Source: DASZUK01 sp035547695
GTDB lineage: Bacteria; Actinomycetota; Acidimicrobiia; Acidimicrobiales; RAAP-2
Assembly (NCBI GenBank): GCA_035547695.1
Contig: DASZUK010000059.1
Coordinates: 23,313-87,312 of the forward strand
Length of the DNA: 64,000 bases
Direction: 5' to 3'
The position numbers and the translations under genes were made by a program. Under the pieces are notes generated by a model. The model worked only from the letters and a program-made list of their open reading frames with translations, made no database searches and was not told the DNA's origin. This document shows, in pieces, positions 35,232 through 43,822 of the stretch (within the stretch, counting starts at the first letter, position 1; every line of letters starts with the position of its first letter).

Positions 35232-35633
35232 ATGCTGCGCATCGACCACGTGGTCCTCTACGCCGGCGACTCGGACGCCACGCTCCGGTTCTATCGCGAC
35301 GTCCTCGGGCTCGAGCTGCGAGGGGACGAGGAGTGGCGGAAGGGCACGAGGCCGACGTTCCACATCCCGATCGGCGACGCCCACTTCATCAACGTCCATC
35401 CTGCCGGCAGCGACCTCCACCCCCGGGCCGCCCGCTCGACCCCCGGCGGCCTCGACATGTGCCTGCTGACCGACGCCCCCCTATCCGAGGTGATCGACCG
35501 GGCGGCCCGTGGTGGGGTGCCCGTCGAAGTCGGTCCGGTGCCGCGGACCACCGCGACCGGCGAGCCGAGCCAGTCGGTCTACTTCCGCGATCCCGACGGC
35601 AACCTGGTGGAGATCATGAGCACGGTCCACTGA
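35232..35633 (+). CDS. VOC-family (glyoxalase/bleomycin resistance fold) protein
   Basis: A 133-residue protein with two beta-alpha-beta-beta-beta units. IDHVVLYAGDSDATLRFYRD carries a probable metal histidine at position 6, and the final YFRDPDGNLVEIM a probable metal glutamate. The family includes glyoxalase I, methylmalonyl-CoA epimerase and small extradiol dioxygenases. Beside an SRPBCC gene in a catabolic cluster it may act on a CoA ester or catechol, but the sequence does not decide. Confidence 0.8.
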   Translation: MLRIDHVVLYAGDSDATLRFYRDVLGLELRGDEEWRKGTRPTFHIPIGDAHFINVHPAGSDLHPRAARSTPGGLDMCLLTDAPLSEVIDRAARGGVPVEVGPVPRTTATGEPSQSVYFRDPDGNLVEIMSTVH

Positions 35634-35652
35634 GCGACTTCCCAGGGCCACG

Positions 35653-37338
35653 TCAGGCTGCCCGCAGGGGTCCACCCGGGAGGTCACCGGTCAGCTCACC
35701 ACCCACCTGGGTCGGCACGCCGCCCAGGATGGTGAAGCGATAGCGGCCCTCCGGCCGCCGCAGGCGGGTCCCCCGCGCCGGCAGGTCTGGCTCGACGACC
35801 GGCTCGCCCCACTCGAGCTCGTCGAGGTCGAAGACCGCCAGGTCGGCCCTCCGGCCCACGCCCAGGACGCCACGGTCGCCGAGCCCGAAGACGGCGGCTT
35901 GGCGTCCCGTCAGCTCGTGCACGGCCTGCGCCACCGAGAGATCGCCCCGGTCACGGACGAAGGCGGTGAGGAGGAGGGTGCTGTCTCCCGCCCCGCAGAA
36001 CATGTTCAGGTGCGCGCCGGCGTCGCTGTTGGACACCAACGACAGCGGGTGCGCGATCGCCTTCGCCACCTCGTCCGTGTCGTCGTTCCTCACTGCCCGG
36101 GACATCACCCCCGGGCGAAGGTCGTTCTCGAGGACCCAGTCGGCGAGCGCATCCGACGGGTGCTGGTGCCGCGCCAACGCCAGCTCGGCCAGGCTCCGCC
36201 CGACCCACGGCTCGAGATCCGGGCGGGTGACACTTATCAGGCGGATCCGGTCCGGTGACCGGTTGGGGATGATGCGCGACTCGATCCCGTCCCATTCGCT
36301 CCGGGCCTGCCCCCGCCATTCTCGGCTCTGCAGCAGGCTCGCCTTCTCCTGGTGCGGGGCCTGGATCATCCTGTGCCACGCCGGCAGGTAGCTGAAGCTC
36401 ATCCCCCCGCTCCAGTTGGCCATGATGTCCACCGGGCGCGGCGAGATCTGCGGATAGACATGGACCCCCCGGGCGGCGTACGTCTCCGCCTGGTCGAGGG
36501 CCCGGGCGAACCACCCGGGTCGGCTGGTGTCGCACGAGATGCCGTTGTAGGTGAGCGGTACCCCCCGGGGTCCACAGATGCCGGCGAACCGATCGACGTC
36601 ATCGATGAACTGGTCGCTCCGGACCTCGGGAATGAACTCGAGGATCTTGCGATGCCGGCCGAGGACGTCGACGAGGGCGTTGATCTCCCGGTCGTCGCTG
36701 AGCGCACTGGGAACGGGACGATGGGTGGCGTCCCGGTCGAAGATCGACGTCGACAGGCCGGACGCACCGACAGTCAGCGCCTCGTCCAGCAATCCGGCCA
36801 TCGTGGCCACCTCGTCCTCGGTGGCCGACCGCTCCCAGGCCTCCGGACCGAGCACCCAGAGCCGGAGCGGGGTGTGACCAACCAGGTCACCGACGTCGAT
36901 CCCCATCGGGATACGGGCGAGCCGTCGCCGGTACTCGGGGTAGGTCTCCCAGTCCCAGGGGACCCCCTCGGCGAAGGACCCGGGTGGCACGTCCTCGATG
37001 AAGCAGAAGAGGTTCGACATCTCGGCAACGTGCTCGGCCCGGACCGGGGCGAGCGAGAGTGAGCAGTTGCCGATGATGGCCGTCGTCACGCCGTGCTGGG
37101 GCATCGGGTCACAGCTAGCGTCCCAGAAGAGGCTGGGGTCCAGGTGGGTGTGGGAGTCGATGAACCCGGGGGCCACGTAGGCGCCGGAGGCATCGAGGAC
37201 CCGGTCCCCGCCGGGGGCGAGCCCGGGGCCCATCTCGACGATGGTGCCGGAACGGACCCGCACGTCGACCCGTACCGGGGCCGCTCCGGTCCCGTCGAGC
37301 ACTGTCCCCCCGGCCAGCAAGAAGCCCTGGTCGTCCAT
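35653..37338 (-). CDS. N-acyl-D-amino-acid deacylase-like amidohydrolase (amidohydrolase_3)
   Basis: A 561-residue paralogue of the genes at 12891 and 37467. Motifs: GGTVLDGTG, HTHLDPSLFWD, IGNCSLSLAP, VGHTPLRLWVLG, and SNSDAGAHLNM near residue 460. The HTHLDPS version differs from HTHYDAQ in the other three paralogues. It is divergent from the next deacylase gene, with a degenerate operator candidate between the two starts. Confidence 0.87.
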   Translation of the reverse strand: MDDQGFLLAGGTVLDGTGAAPVRVDVRVRSGTIVEMGPGLAPGGDRVLDASGAYVAPGFIDSHTHLDPSLFWDASCDPMPQHGVTTAIIGNCSLSLAPVRAEHVAEMSNLFCFIEDVPPGSFAEGVPWDWETYPEYRRRLARIPMGIDVGDLVGHTPLRLWVLGPEAWERSATEDEVATMAGLLDEALTVGASGLSTSIFDRDATHRPVPSALSDDREINALVDVLGRHRKILEFIPEVRSDQFIDDVDRFAGICGPRGVPLTYNGISCDTSRPGWFARALDQAETYAARGVHVYPQISPRPVDIMANWSGGMSFSYLPAWHRMIQAPHQEKASLLQSREWRGQARSEWDGIESRIIPNRSPDRIRLISVTRPDLEPWVGRSLAELALARHQHPSDALADWVLENDLRPGVMSRAVRNDDTDEVAKAIAHPLSLVSNSDAGAHLNMFCGAGDSTLLLTAFVRDRGDLSVAQAVHELTGRQAAVFGLGDRGVLGVGRRADLAVFDLDELEWGEPVVEPDLPARGTRLRRPEGRYRFTILGGVPTQVGGELTGDLPGGPLRAA

Positions 37339-37380
37339 GCCGCCCGAGTGTGCCACCCGAGCCGGCGGCAGGGGCCGTCC

Positions 37381-37399
37381 GGTTCCGGTCACCAGAATG
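37381..37399. promoter_or_regulatory. Operator candidate, site 12
   Basis: GGTTCC-N7-AGAATG: left half perfect, right half degenerate. It is 52 and 77 bases from the two divergent deacylase starts. Confidence 0.45.
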
Positions 37400-37466
37400 C
37401 GGCGCTGCATTTCGATGGGCCAGAGGCTTGGCTGTGGGAGATCGACCTACACGGAGGCCCCGCCAC

Positions 37467-39155
37467 ATGGATCAGCCCGACGCCGTCGGCTCCGCCACGC
37501 TCCTCAAGGGAGCACGCATCGTCGACGGGACCGGTCGTCCGAGCCATCACGGCGACGTGCTGATCAGGGGTGGGACCATCGCCGAGGTGGGCGAAGTGGA
37601 CGGGACGGGGGTCCGCGAGGTGGTCGACCTCTCCGACTTGGTGCTCGCTCCAGGCTTCATCGACTCGCATACGCACTATGACGCCCAGATGATGTGGGAT
37701 CCCGACCTGACCCCCAGCAGTGCCTACGGCATCACGTCGGTGCTCTTCGGGAACTGCGGGTACAGCATCGCCCCGGCCAGGGAGCGCGACCGGGAGATGA
37801 TCATCCTCACCCTCGAGGCGGTGGAGGGCATGTCCCGGGAAGGGCTGGAGGCCGGGATCGAGTGGTCGTTCGAGACCTTCGGCGAGTACCTCGACGCAGT
37901 CCGCCGCACCGGTACCCGGCTCAACGTCGCCGCCATGGTGGGCCACAGCACCATCCGTTCCTACGTCATGGGCCCCGATTCGATCGACCGCTCCGCCCGC
38001 GCCGAGGAGGTTGTCGGCATGTCGGAAGTGCTCGGCCGCTGCCTCGACGAGGGAGCCTTCGGATTCTCGACCTCCCGGTCCGAGGTCGACAACGGCGCCT
38101 ACGGCAAACCGGTCGGCAGCCGCTTGGCCGACTACTCCGAGCTCCTCGCCTTGGCGGGGGTCCTGCGCCAGCGCGGGACCGGACTGGTCCAGGCGCTGCC
38201 CTGCAGCATGCGCGACGGTCCCGAGACCATCGCTCAGGTCGCCGCCGACCTGGTGCGGGCCAGCGGCCGGCACGTGGTCTTCTCGTCGGTCCTCACGGGC
38301 ATGTTCGGTCCGAGGGGATCGGCCATGGCGGCACTCGACACGTTCGGGGGCGTCGAGGGCAGCTACGCCATGGTGTCCTGCCTGCCCTTGGTGCAGCAGG
38401 TGACGCTCCGGGACCCGTTCATCCTCGCCCTGTACTCGACGGCGTTCACCGAAGCCCTCGAGCGCGATCCAGGGGACCGCGCCTCCCTCTACGCCGACGC
38501 GGGCTGGCGTTCCCGGGCTCGCGAAGGGCTGACCCCGCTCGGCCGGCAGCTCGCCGACGTGGTCGTCGCCGAGACGATCGTCCACCCATCCCTCGAGGGC
38601 CGGACCCTGGGTTCCCTGGCCAGCGAGCGCGGGACCGAGCCGATCGACGTCATGGTCGAACTGTCCCTGGCCGAGGACCTCGAGATCCGCTTCCGGGTCC
38701 CACTGCACAACAGCGACGAGGAGGAGCTCCGAGAGCTCCTCCTGGACCGGCGGTGCCTGCTCGGGCTCTCCGATGCGGGAGCCCACCAGAGCCAGATATG
38801 CGACGCAGTCTTCTCGTTGCACCTTCTTCAGCACTGGGTCAGGGAGCTCGAGGCCCTGCCCCTCGAATTCGCCATCTGGCGCCTGACCGGCCACCAGGCC
38901 GCCGCCCTCCAGCTCGGTGACCGGGGCATGGTGGCACCGGGCATGGCTGCCGACCTGGTCGCCTTCGACCCCACCACGGTCGGTTACGGTCCCTTGCACC
39001 GGGTCCGCGGCCTGCCCGCCGGTGCCGACCGGCTGGTGGCGACCAGTCGTGGCGTCGAGCACACCTGGGTGAACGGCCAGCTCGTCCGACGCGACCAGCT
39101 CGACGTTCCCGACGCTCGGCCGGGAACGATCCTCAGGCAGGCGCCGGCCGCATGA
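37467..39155 (+). CDS. N-acyl-D-amino-acid deacylase-like amidohydrolase (amidohydrolase_3)
   Basis: A 562-residue D-aminoacylase-type protein with KGARIVDGTG, HTHYDAQMMWD, FGNCGYSIAP and SDAGAHQSQ. ATG 37467 has ACGGAGG ahead of it. It lies back to back with a paralogue and is followed after 79 bases by an amidohydrolase_2 gene in the same direction. Two amidohydrolase classes side by side suggest successive hydrolysis of one compound (inference). Confidence 0.87.
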   Translation: MDQPDAVGSATLLKGARIVDGTGRPSHHGDVLIRGGTIAEVGEVDGTGVREVVDLSDLVLAPGFIDSHTHYDAQMMWDPDLTPSSAYGITSVLFGNCGYSIAPARERDREMIILTLEAVEGMSREGLEAGIEWSFETFGEYLDAVRRTGTRLNVAAMVGHSTIRSYVMGPDSIDRSARAEEVVGMSEVLGRCLDEGAFGFSTSRSEVDNGAYGKPVGSRLADYSELLALAGVLRQRGTGLVQALPCSMRDGPETIAQVAADLVRASGRHVVFSSVLTGMFGPRGSAMAALDTFGGVEGSYAMVSCLPLVQQVTLRDPFILALYSTAFTEALERDPGDRASLYADAGWRSRAREGLTPLGRQLADVVVAETIVHPSLEGRTLGSLASERGTEPIDVMVELSLAEDLEIRFRVPLHNSDEEELRELLLDRRCLLGLSDAGAHQSQICDAVFSLHLLQHWVRELEALPLEFAIWRLTGHQAAALQLGDRGMVAPGMAADLVAFDPTTVGYGPLHRVRGLPAGADRLVATSRGVEHTWVNGQLVRRDQLDVPDARPGTILRQAPAA

Positions 39156-39191
39156 GCCGACGACGATCGCCCGTTGCGGAGCCAAGACCAT

Positions 39192-39211
39192 CACCGGCCG
39201 ACAGGCCGGTG
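39192..39211. other. Stem-loop between two amidohydrolase genes
   Basis: CACCGGCC-GACA-GGCCGGTG, eight perfect base pairs with a tetraloop, 36 bases after one stop and 24 bases before the next start. It could be an attenuating terminator or an mRNA-processing site; no T-run follows. Confidence 0.5.
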
Positions 39212-39234
39212 CGCCGGACCCGACTGGAGGGGAC

Positions 39235-40362
39235 ATGCTGAAGGACCACCTCAAGATCATCTCGGTCGATGACCACCTCATCGAGCGCCCCGGGGCTTGG
39301 CAGGACCGGCTCCCTCAAAGGTTCAAGGAGGCGGGACCGCATCTGGTCGAGCTGGAGGACGGGACCGAGCAGTGGTCCTATGACGGCATCGTGGCCGGAG
39401 CCCCCGGCCTCAGTGCCGTGGCGGGGAAGCCGTGGAACGAGCGCAACAACGAGCCCACCCGCTTCGACGAGATGCGAGCGGCCTACACCGATCCGGCGGC
39501 CCGGATCGCCGACATGGACGAGGACGGCGTCGCCACCCAGGTCCTCTTCCCGAGCTACGCCCGGTTCGCCGGCGCCCGGTTCCTCCAGGGGGCCGACCGC
39601 GCCCTCGCCCTGGCCTGCGTCCAGGCCTACAACGACTACGCGCTCGACGAGTGGCAGGACTTCGCTCCGGATCGGTACGTGCCGTTGACCATCGTGCCGC
39701 TGTGGGACGTCGAGCTCGCCGTCACCGAGCTTCGGCGGGCAATCGACAAGGGCTCGCACGGGCTCTCGATGCCCGACGCCCCCGCCATGCTCGGCCTTCC
39801 CTCCTACCGCTCGGGGTACTGGGAGCCGTTGCTGGCCCTCGTCGAGGAGGCCGGGCTCCCCGTCTGCATGCACTTCGGCGCGGCCGGCGTCACGCCGACG
39901 ATGAGCCCCGACGCACCCCAGGCCGCCCATGCCGTCGTGTTCCCGGTGACCGTGATGTCGTCGCTGACCGAGCTGGTCCTGTCCCCGGTGCTCGAGCTGC
40001 ACCCTCGGCTGAACGTCGTCCTGTCCGAGAGCGGCATCGGCTGGATCCCGTATCTCAGCCAGAGGCTCGATCAGGTCTGGGAGCACTACCGGTACTACCA
40101 GCTCGACGACAAGCTCCCGAGCGAACGTCCCTCGACAGTGGTCAAGAAGAACATCTTCTCCTGCTTCATCGACGACCCGATCGGGGTGGAGCTCCGCCAC
40201 ACCATGGGCGTCAGCCAGCTCATGTGGGAGTCGGACTATCCCCATCCCGACTCGCTGTACCCGCACAGCCGGTCCAATGCGGTCAAGGTGATGGCCAACG
40301 TCCCCGACGACGAGGTCGAGCAGATCATGATGGGGAACGCCAAGCGCGTCTTCAACCTCTGA
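39235..40362 (+). CDS. Amidohydrolase_2 family protein (D-x-H variant)
   Basis: A 375-residue TIM-barrel protein. IISVDDH gives D12-x-H14; CMHFGAAGV, SESGIGWIPYL and WESDYPHPD supply the rest of the expected metal site. It is a close paralogue of the genes at 709, 22870 and 55968. ATG 39235 has GGAGGGG directly upstream. Hydrolase or decarboxylase activity is likely; the substrate is unknown. Confidence 0.86.
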   Translation: MLKDHLKIISVDDHLIERPGAWQDRLPQRFKEAGPHLVELEDGTEQWSYDGIVAGAPGLSAVAGKPWNERNNEPTRFDEMRAAYTDPAARIADMDEDGVATQVLFPSYARFAGARFLQGADRALALACVQAYNDYALDEWQDFAPDRYVPLTIVPLWDVELAVTELRRAIDKGSHGLSMPDAPAMLGLPSYRSGYWEPLLALVEEAGLPVCMHFGAAGVTPTMSPDAPQAAHAVVFPVTVMSSLTELVLSPVLELHPRLNVVLSESGIGWIPYLSQRLDQVWEHYRYYQLDDKLPSERPSTVVKKNIFSCFIDDPIGVELRHTMGVSQLMWESDYPHPDSLYPHSRSNAVKVMANVPDDEVEQIMMGNAKRVFNL

Positions 40363-40500
40363 GCGGTCCCGCCGGCGGAGAAGGGCTCAGGAGCGCGTCG
40401 GCTCGCTCTCCTGCCGGACCACCTCCGCCCTTTGGCGGTCGGGGGGCTTGGAAAAACGATCAGTGACGCACGGGCGTCGGCACCGGAGCCGCCCGGAGCC

Positions 40501-40560
40501 GGACGCCCGGAGCGGGACCCGCCAGGAGCCGGACGCCCGGAGCGGGACCCGCCAGGAGCC
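40501..40560. repeat. Perfect 30-bp tandem duplication
   Basis: Bases 40501-40530 are repeated exactly at 40531-40560, preceded by a partial related copy around 40483-40500. The second copy ends one base before the stop codon of the next gene. The remainder of the 40363-40561 gap has a small CCGCC/GGCGG hairpin at 40425-40438 and no gene. Confidence 0.95.
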
Positions 40561-40561
40561 C

Positions 40562-41746
40562 TCAGGGGTGCAGGATCCGTCCGAGGTTCCCGCCGTAGAT
40601 GCGTTGGCTGGTCTCATCGCTGACCGGCCCCAGGATCGCCCGGTAGTCGTCCAACGGCGAGGCCAGCCCTTCGGGATGGGGGAAGTCGCCCCCGAAGCTC
40701 GCATGCCCCCGGATCTCCTCCATCTCCTCCGCCGTGGCATCGGTCGGGAAGCTGCAGATGACCTGGACCGATCGACGGAGGTAGTCGCCCGGAGCCCGGT
40801 CGAGGACGGGATTGAACGGGTGCCCGGCCAGTTCCTCGTTGATGCGGTACAGGTGGTCGAGGCGGCGGCAGAGGACCGGGAACCAGCTCGCACCGACCTC
40901 GGCGGTCAGGACCTTGAGGTCGGGGTGTCGGTGGAAGACCCCGTTCACGGCCATGTCGATCAGGCTGATCTCGACCGCCGTCCGCGTCATCGGGTTGGTC
41001 ACCATCTTGAAGATGCCCTCGCCACCGTCGTTCGCCGTCCAGGCGTCGACGTCGGCGAACACCTTGGTCATCTCCTGGCTGATGTGCCAGGTGGGGACCG
41101 TGTCGTAGTCGACGAACGCCTGCCAGATGGCGTCGACGTCGGGATGGGAGAGCCGCTTGCCGTCCACCAGCCCGGGAACCATGAGCACCAGCCGGACCCC
41201 GTGCTTCGACAGGAGCTCGAGCTGGCTGCGCACCCAAGCCGGGCCGTTGGACAGCCGGACGTGACCGACCGGGTGGATCCGGCCCCGGCCGTCGTGGGCC
41301 AGCTCGACGGCGTAGCGGTTCCAAGCCTCGAGGTTGGTGCGGATGACGTCCTCATGGCCACCGAGCCGGAATTCCAACTGGAATCCCCACTGGGGAAAGG
41401 CCACCTGCTCGTCGATGCCCCAACCGTCCAGGCTCTTCAGGCGACCGCTGGCGAGCCAGTAGTCGTCGGGCATGTCCTCGTAGGAGCGGGTGCTCCGCTT
41501 TCCGGCCCGCCAGCGGTTGCCCGTCTTCCCCGTCAGGGTGAAGTCCAGTCCCGCCATCGGTTCGGAGAAGAAGGCGGGAAGGTTGAGCGCCCTGTTCCCC
41601 AGGAACACCCAGGGGTAGCCCAGGTCGTCGTGCCGGATCTCGACCGCGAGGTCCCGGTCGGCGGATGCGGAGTGCTCCTTCCACATCGTCGCCGGCTCGT
41701 ACCAGTGCGAGTCCCCGTCGATCACCACAGCCGGCCGCTCGTCCAT
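40562..41746 (-). CDS. Amidohydrolase_2 family protein (D-x-H variant, distant paralogue)
   Basis: A 394-residue amidohydrolase_2 protein. VIDGDSHWYEP gives D12-x-H14. The later ligands are less clear: WHISQEMTK in the middle and GGDFPHPEG near the end replace the usual HxGSSS and SDYPH. It is thus more divergent than the four close paralogues. ATG 41746 has a GGGGAGG ribosome site. It follows two small-protein genes on the same strand and converges on the amidohydrolase at 39235. Confidence 0.83.
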   Translation of the reverse strand: MDERPAVVIDGDSHWYEPATMWKEHSASADRDLAVEIRHDDLGYPWVFLGNRALNLPAFFSEPMAGLDFTLTGKTGNRWRAGKRSTRSYEDMPDDYWLASGRLKSLDGWGIDEQVAFPQWGFQLEFRLGGHEDVIRTNLEAWNRYAVELAHDGRGRIHPVGHVRLSNGPAWVRSQLELLSKHGVRLVLMVPGLVDGKRLSHPDVDAIWQAFVDYDTVPTWHISQEMTKVFADVDAWTANDGGEGIFKMVTNPMTRTAVEISLIDMAVNGVFHRHPDLKVLTAEVGASWFPVLCRRLDHLYRINEELAGHPFNPVLDRAPGDYLRRSVQVICSFPTDATAEEMEEIRGHASFGGDFPHPEGLASPLDDYRAILGPVSDETSQRIYGGNLGRILHP

Positions 41747-42095
41747 CGGACCTCCCCTGTTCTGCCCCGCCATGCGTCCAGCGAGCCCTGCTCCCCGGGT
41801 CGGAGACGATCTCGCTGAGGGACCATCTGCCGATCCCCTGGATGTACCGGGGCATTGCCCCGCCGACCTCCGCCAACAGCTCCGAGACCAACGATGTGGC
41901 GTCGCAGAGGTCGGCCGTCGCCAGGTCCCAGGCCAGACTGCCCGCTCGGTGACTGCCTGGCAGGTAACCGGCCACGTGGCTGGCCACCACGTCCGGGTGC
42001 TCTCGCGCCCGCAGGCGTGCATGGCCGACAAGGGCCTGCCGTTCTCCGTCCGGGGCTCGCTCGTCGATCGTCACCAGGATCAACCATCGGACCAT
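41352..42095 (-). CDS. Small probable dimeric-barrel protein, frame without a proper stop
   Basis: From ATG 42095 the frame encodes a domain of about 105 residues starting MVRWLILVTIDERAPDGE and ending near GIGRWSLSEI, which resembles EthD-like dimeric barrel proteins. No stop occurs where such a protein should end (about 41770); the frame runs on for 390 bases out of frame over the amidohydrolase gene, to 41352. The tail is unlikely to be meaningful. Either the stop was lost by a frameshift or the protein is really this long. It overlaps the upstream small gene by 16 bases. Confidence 0.45.
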   Translation of the reverse strand: MVRWLILVTIDERAPDGERQALVGHARLRAREHPDVVASHVAGYLPGSHRAGSLAWDLATADLCDATSLVSELLAEVGGAMPRYIQGIGRWSLSEIVSDPGSRARWTHGGAEQGRSDGRAAGCGDRRGLALVRAGDDVEGALRIRRPGPRGRDPARRPGLPLGVPGEQGAQPSRLLLRTDGGTGLHPDGEDGQPLAGRKAEHPLLRGHARRLLARQRSPEEPGRLGHRRAGGLSPVGIPVGIPARWP

Positions 42096-42445
42096 GCCAC
42101 GACCCCCGATGGTCCACGACCGACCGCCGGCAACACGTAGCGATCCCGGCCGAACGCCTTCGAACCGGTTGCCCGCCAGGACGCCGCCACCGACGGATCG
42201 GCATGGGCCTTCCACCGAGCAGCCCACATGGCCCCGAGGCCGGGAAGGCTCCAGTGCACGATCACGTCCCTTCTCCCCGGCTCCCTGGCGAACCCGTTCC
42301 ACAGGCCGACGAGGGTCGGGCCGCGATCCTCCGCCCCCGGTCGGTAGCGCTCGATCAGGTTCCCGATCCACCCCTCGGCGTCGTCCTCGGCCAGCCGGAG
42401 GTGGTCGAAGATGGCGATCGGTGGCCGATGTTCGTCTACCCGCAT
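42080..42445 (-). CDS. Small hypothetical protein, possibly EthD/NIPSNAP-like
   Basis: A 121-residue protein with the strand IAIFDHLRL, a helix, LVGLWNGFA and a Trp-rich stretch MWAARWKAHADPSVAASW. The pattern suggests a ferredoxin-like dimeric barrel, but I do not recognise the family with confidence. ATG 42445 has GGAGG eight bases upstream. It precedes another small barrel-like gene and an amidohydrolase, and is divergent from an epoxide hydrolase. Confidence 0.6.
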   Translation of the reverse strand: MRVDEHRPPIAIFDHLRLAEDDAEGWIGNLIERYRPGAEDRGPTLVGLWNGFAREPGRRDVIVHWSLPGLGAMWAARWKAHADPSVAASWRATGSKAFGRDRYVLPAVGRGPSGVVAWSDG

Positions 42446-42511
42446 CCATCGGCCCTCCCCGGTTGCCTCAAGCGCCATCCTCCGGCGCGTCCCGTCCGAC
42501 GTCCACGGCCG

Positions 42512-42530
42512 CTTTCTGTTCGGTGGAACG
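42512..42530. promoter_or_regulatory. Degenerate operator candidate, site 13
   Basis: CTTTCT-N7-GGAACG, one mismatch in the core, 76 bases from the small gene at 42445 and 102 from the epoxide hydrolase at 42623. Confidence 0.35.
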
Positions 42531-42622
42531 GCCGCCGCCAATCTCGGACCGCCCGGCATACGGTTGGGCGAACGCCGTTTGGCCCACCCGGTCCCGGAGC
42601 CGACTGGAGCGATGTTCGGAGC

Positions 42623-43813
42623 ATGGCCGTGAACGCAGACCAGATGCGGGAGTTCCACGTGTCGGTGCCTGACGACGTCATCGATCGGATCATCGGGCGC
42701 GTCAAGGACTACCGGTACTTCCCTGCTCCGGACGACGAGGGTTCGTCCTGGGCCTACGGGGTCAACACGGAGTGGTTACGCGGCCTGTGCCGGTACTGGA
42801 CGAGCACCTACGACTGGCGGAGGGCCGAGACCGAGCTGAACCGGTTTCCCCAGTACCGGGTGGAGATCGACGGCATCGACCTGCACCTGGTGAAGGTCGA
42901 GGGAGAGTCCGGAGGCCGCCGACCGATCCTTCTGCTCCATGGATGGCCGGGGTCGCACTACGAGTTCCTCGAGCTGGTGGACCGCCTGGCCTTTCCGACG
43001 AGGCACGGAGGATCGGAAGACGACGCCTTCGACGTGGTCCTTCCCTCGCTGCCCGGATACGGCTTCTCGGGGTCCCCGAAGCGGCCCGTCGGGCCGAGGA
43101 CCACTGCCGACCTGATGAACCGCCTCATGGTCGACGTCCTGGGATTCGACCGCTACATGGTGCAAGGTGGTGACTGGGGATCGGTCGTCGGGGCCTGGAT
43201 GGGTGCCGACCACGGCGATCATTGCGCCGCCCTCCACCTCAACATGATCGGGTGGCGCCCCACGCCGGCGGACACCGGCGCCCGGGGAGACGGCGAAGAG
43301 GGCCCCATCAGGGAACGGATGGCGGACGAACGCACCCGGCTGGCCTATGCCGTCCAGCAGGCCGTCCACCCCCAGACGCTGGGCTTTGCCCTGCACGACT
43401 CCCCGGTCGGCGCCGCAGCGTGGATCCTCGATCGGTTCCACGACTGGTCCGACCTGACCGAGCGGTCGATCGACGACGTCTACTCGCGCGACACCCTGCT
43501 CACCAATGTGATGATCTACCTCGTCACCGACCACATCGCCACCAGCCTGTGGGCATATCGCGGCAATGCCGAGGAGCGGGCGGTCTTCTCCGAGGGGATC
43601 CGGTGCGGGACGCCCACGGCGGTTGCCCGGTTCCCCTTCGAGTACGTGGCGTCGACCCCGCCGCGCACCTGGGTGGAGCGGTACTTCAACGTTGTCCGGT
43701 GGACCGAGATGCCGAGTGGCGGCCATTTCGCCGCGCTGGAACGACCGGAATGGCTGCTGGCCGACGTGCAGGCCTTCGGTCGGGAAGCATTCCCCTGCCG
43801 GTCCGGAGGATGA
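42623..43813 (+). CDS. Epoxide hydrolase (EHN-domain, microsomal-type family)
   Basis: A 396-residue protein with the N-terminal EHN domain (FHVSVPDDVIDRIIGRVKDY) wrapped around an alpha/beta-hydrolase core. HGWPGSHYEF supplies the oxyanion region, the nucleophile is the aspartate in QGGDWGSVVG and the histidine is in SGGHFAALE. Family members open epoxides to diols. With a P450 and an aldehyde dehydrogenase nearby, a route through an epoxide is plausible (inference). Confidence 0.9.
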   Translation: MAVNADQMREFHVSVPDDVIDRIIGRVKDYRYFPAPDDEGSSWAYGVNTEWLRGLCRYWTSTYDWRRAETELNRFPQYRVEIDGIDLHLVKVEGESGGRRPILLLHGWPGSHYEFLELVDRLAFPTRHGGSEDDAFDVVLPSLPGYGFSGSPKRPVGPRTTADLMNRLMVDVLGFDRYMVQGGDWGSVVGAWMGADHGDHCAALHLNMIGWRPTPADTGARGDGEEGPIRERMADERTRLAYAVQQAVHPQTLGFALHDSPVGAAAWILDRFHDWSDLTERSIDDVYSRDTLLTNVMIYLVTDHIATSLWAYRGNAEERAVFSEGIRCGTPTAVARFPFEYVASTPPRTWVERYFNVVRWTEMPSGGHFAALERPEWLLADVQAFGREAFPCRSGG

Positions 43814-43822
43814 CCAGCCGCC

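Noticed and set aside
37389..39281. Minus-strand open frame of 630 codons
   Set aside because: Antisense shadow of the deacylase gene at 37467; no start or family features.
40483..40560. CRISPR-like repeats
   Set aside because: The 30-bp copies are directly adjacent with no spacers and no cas genes are present.
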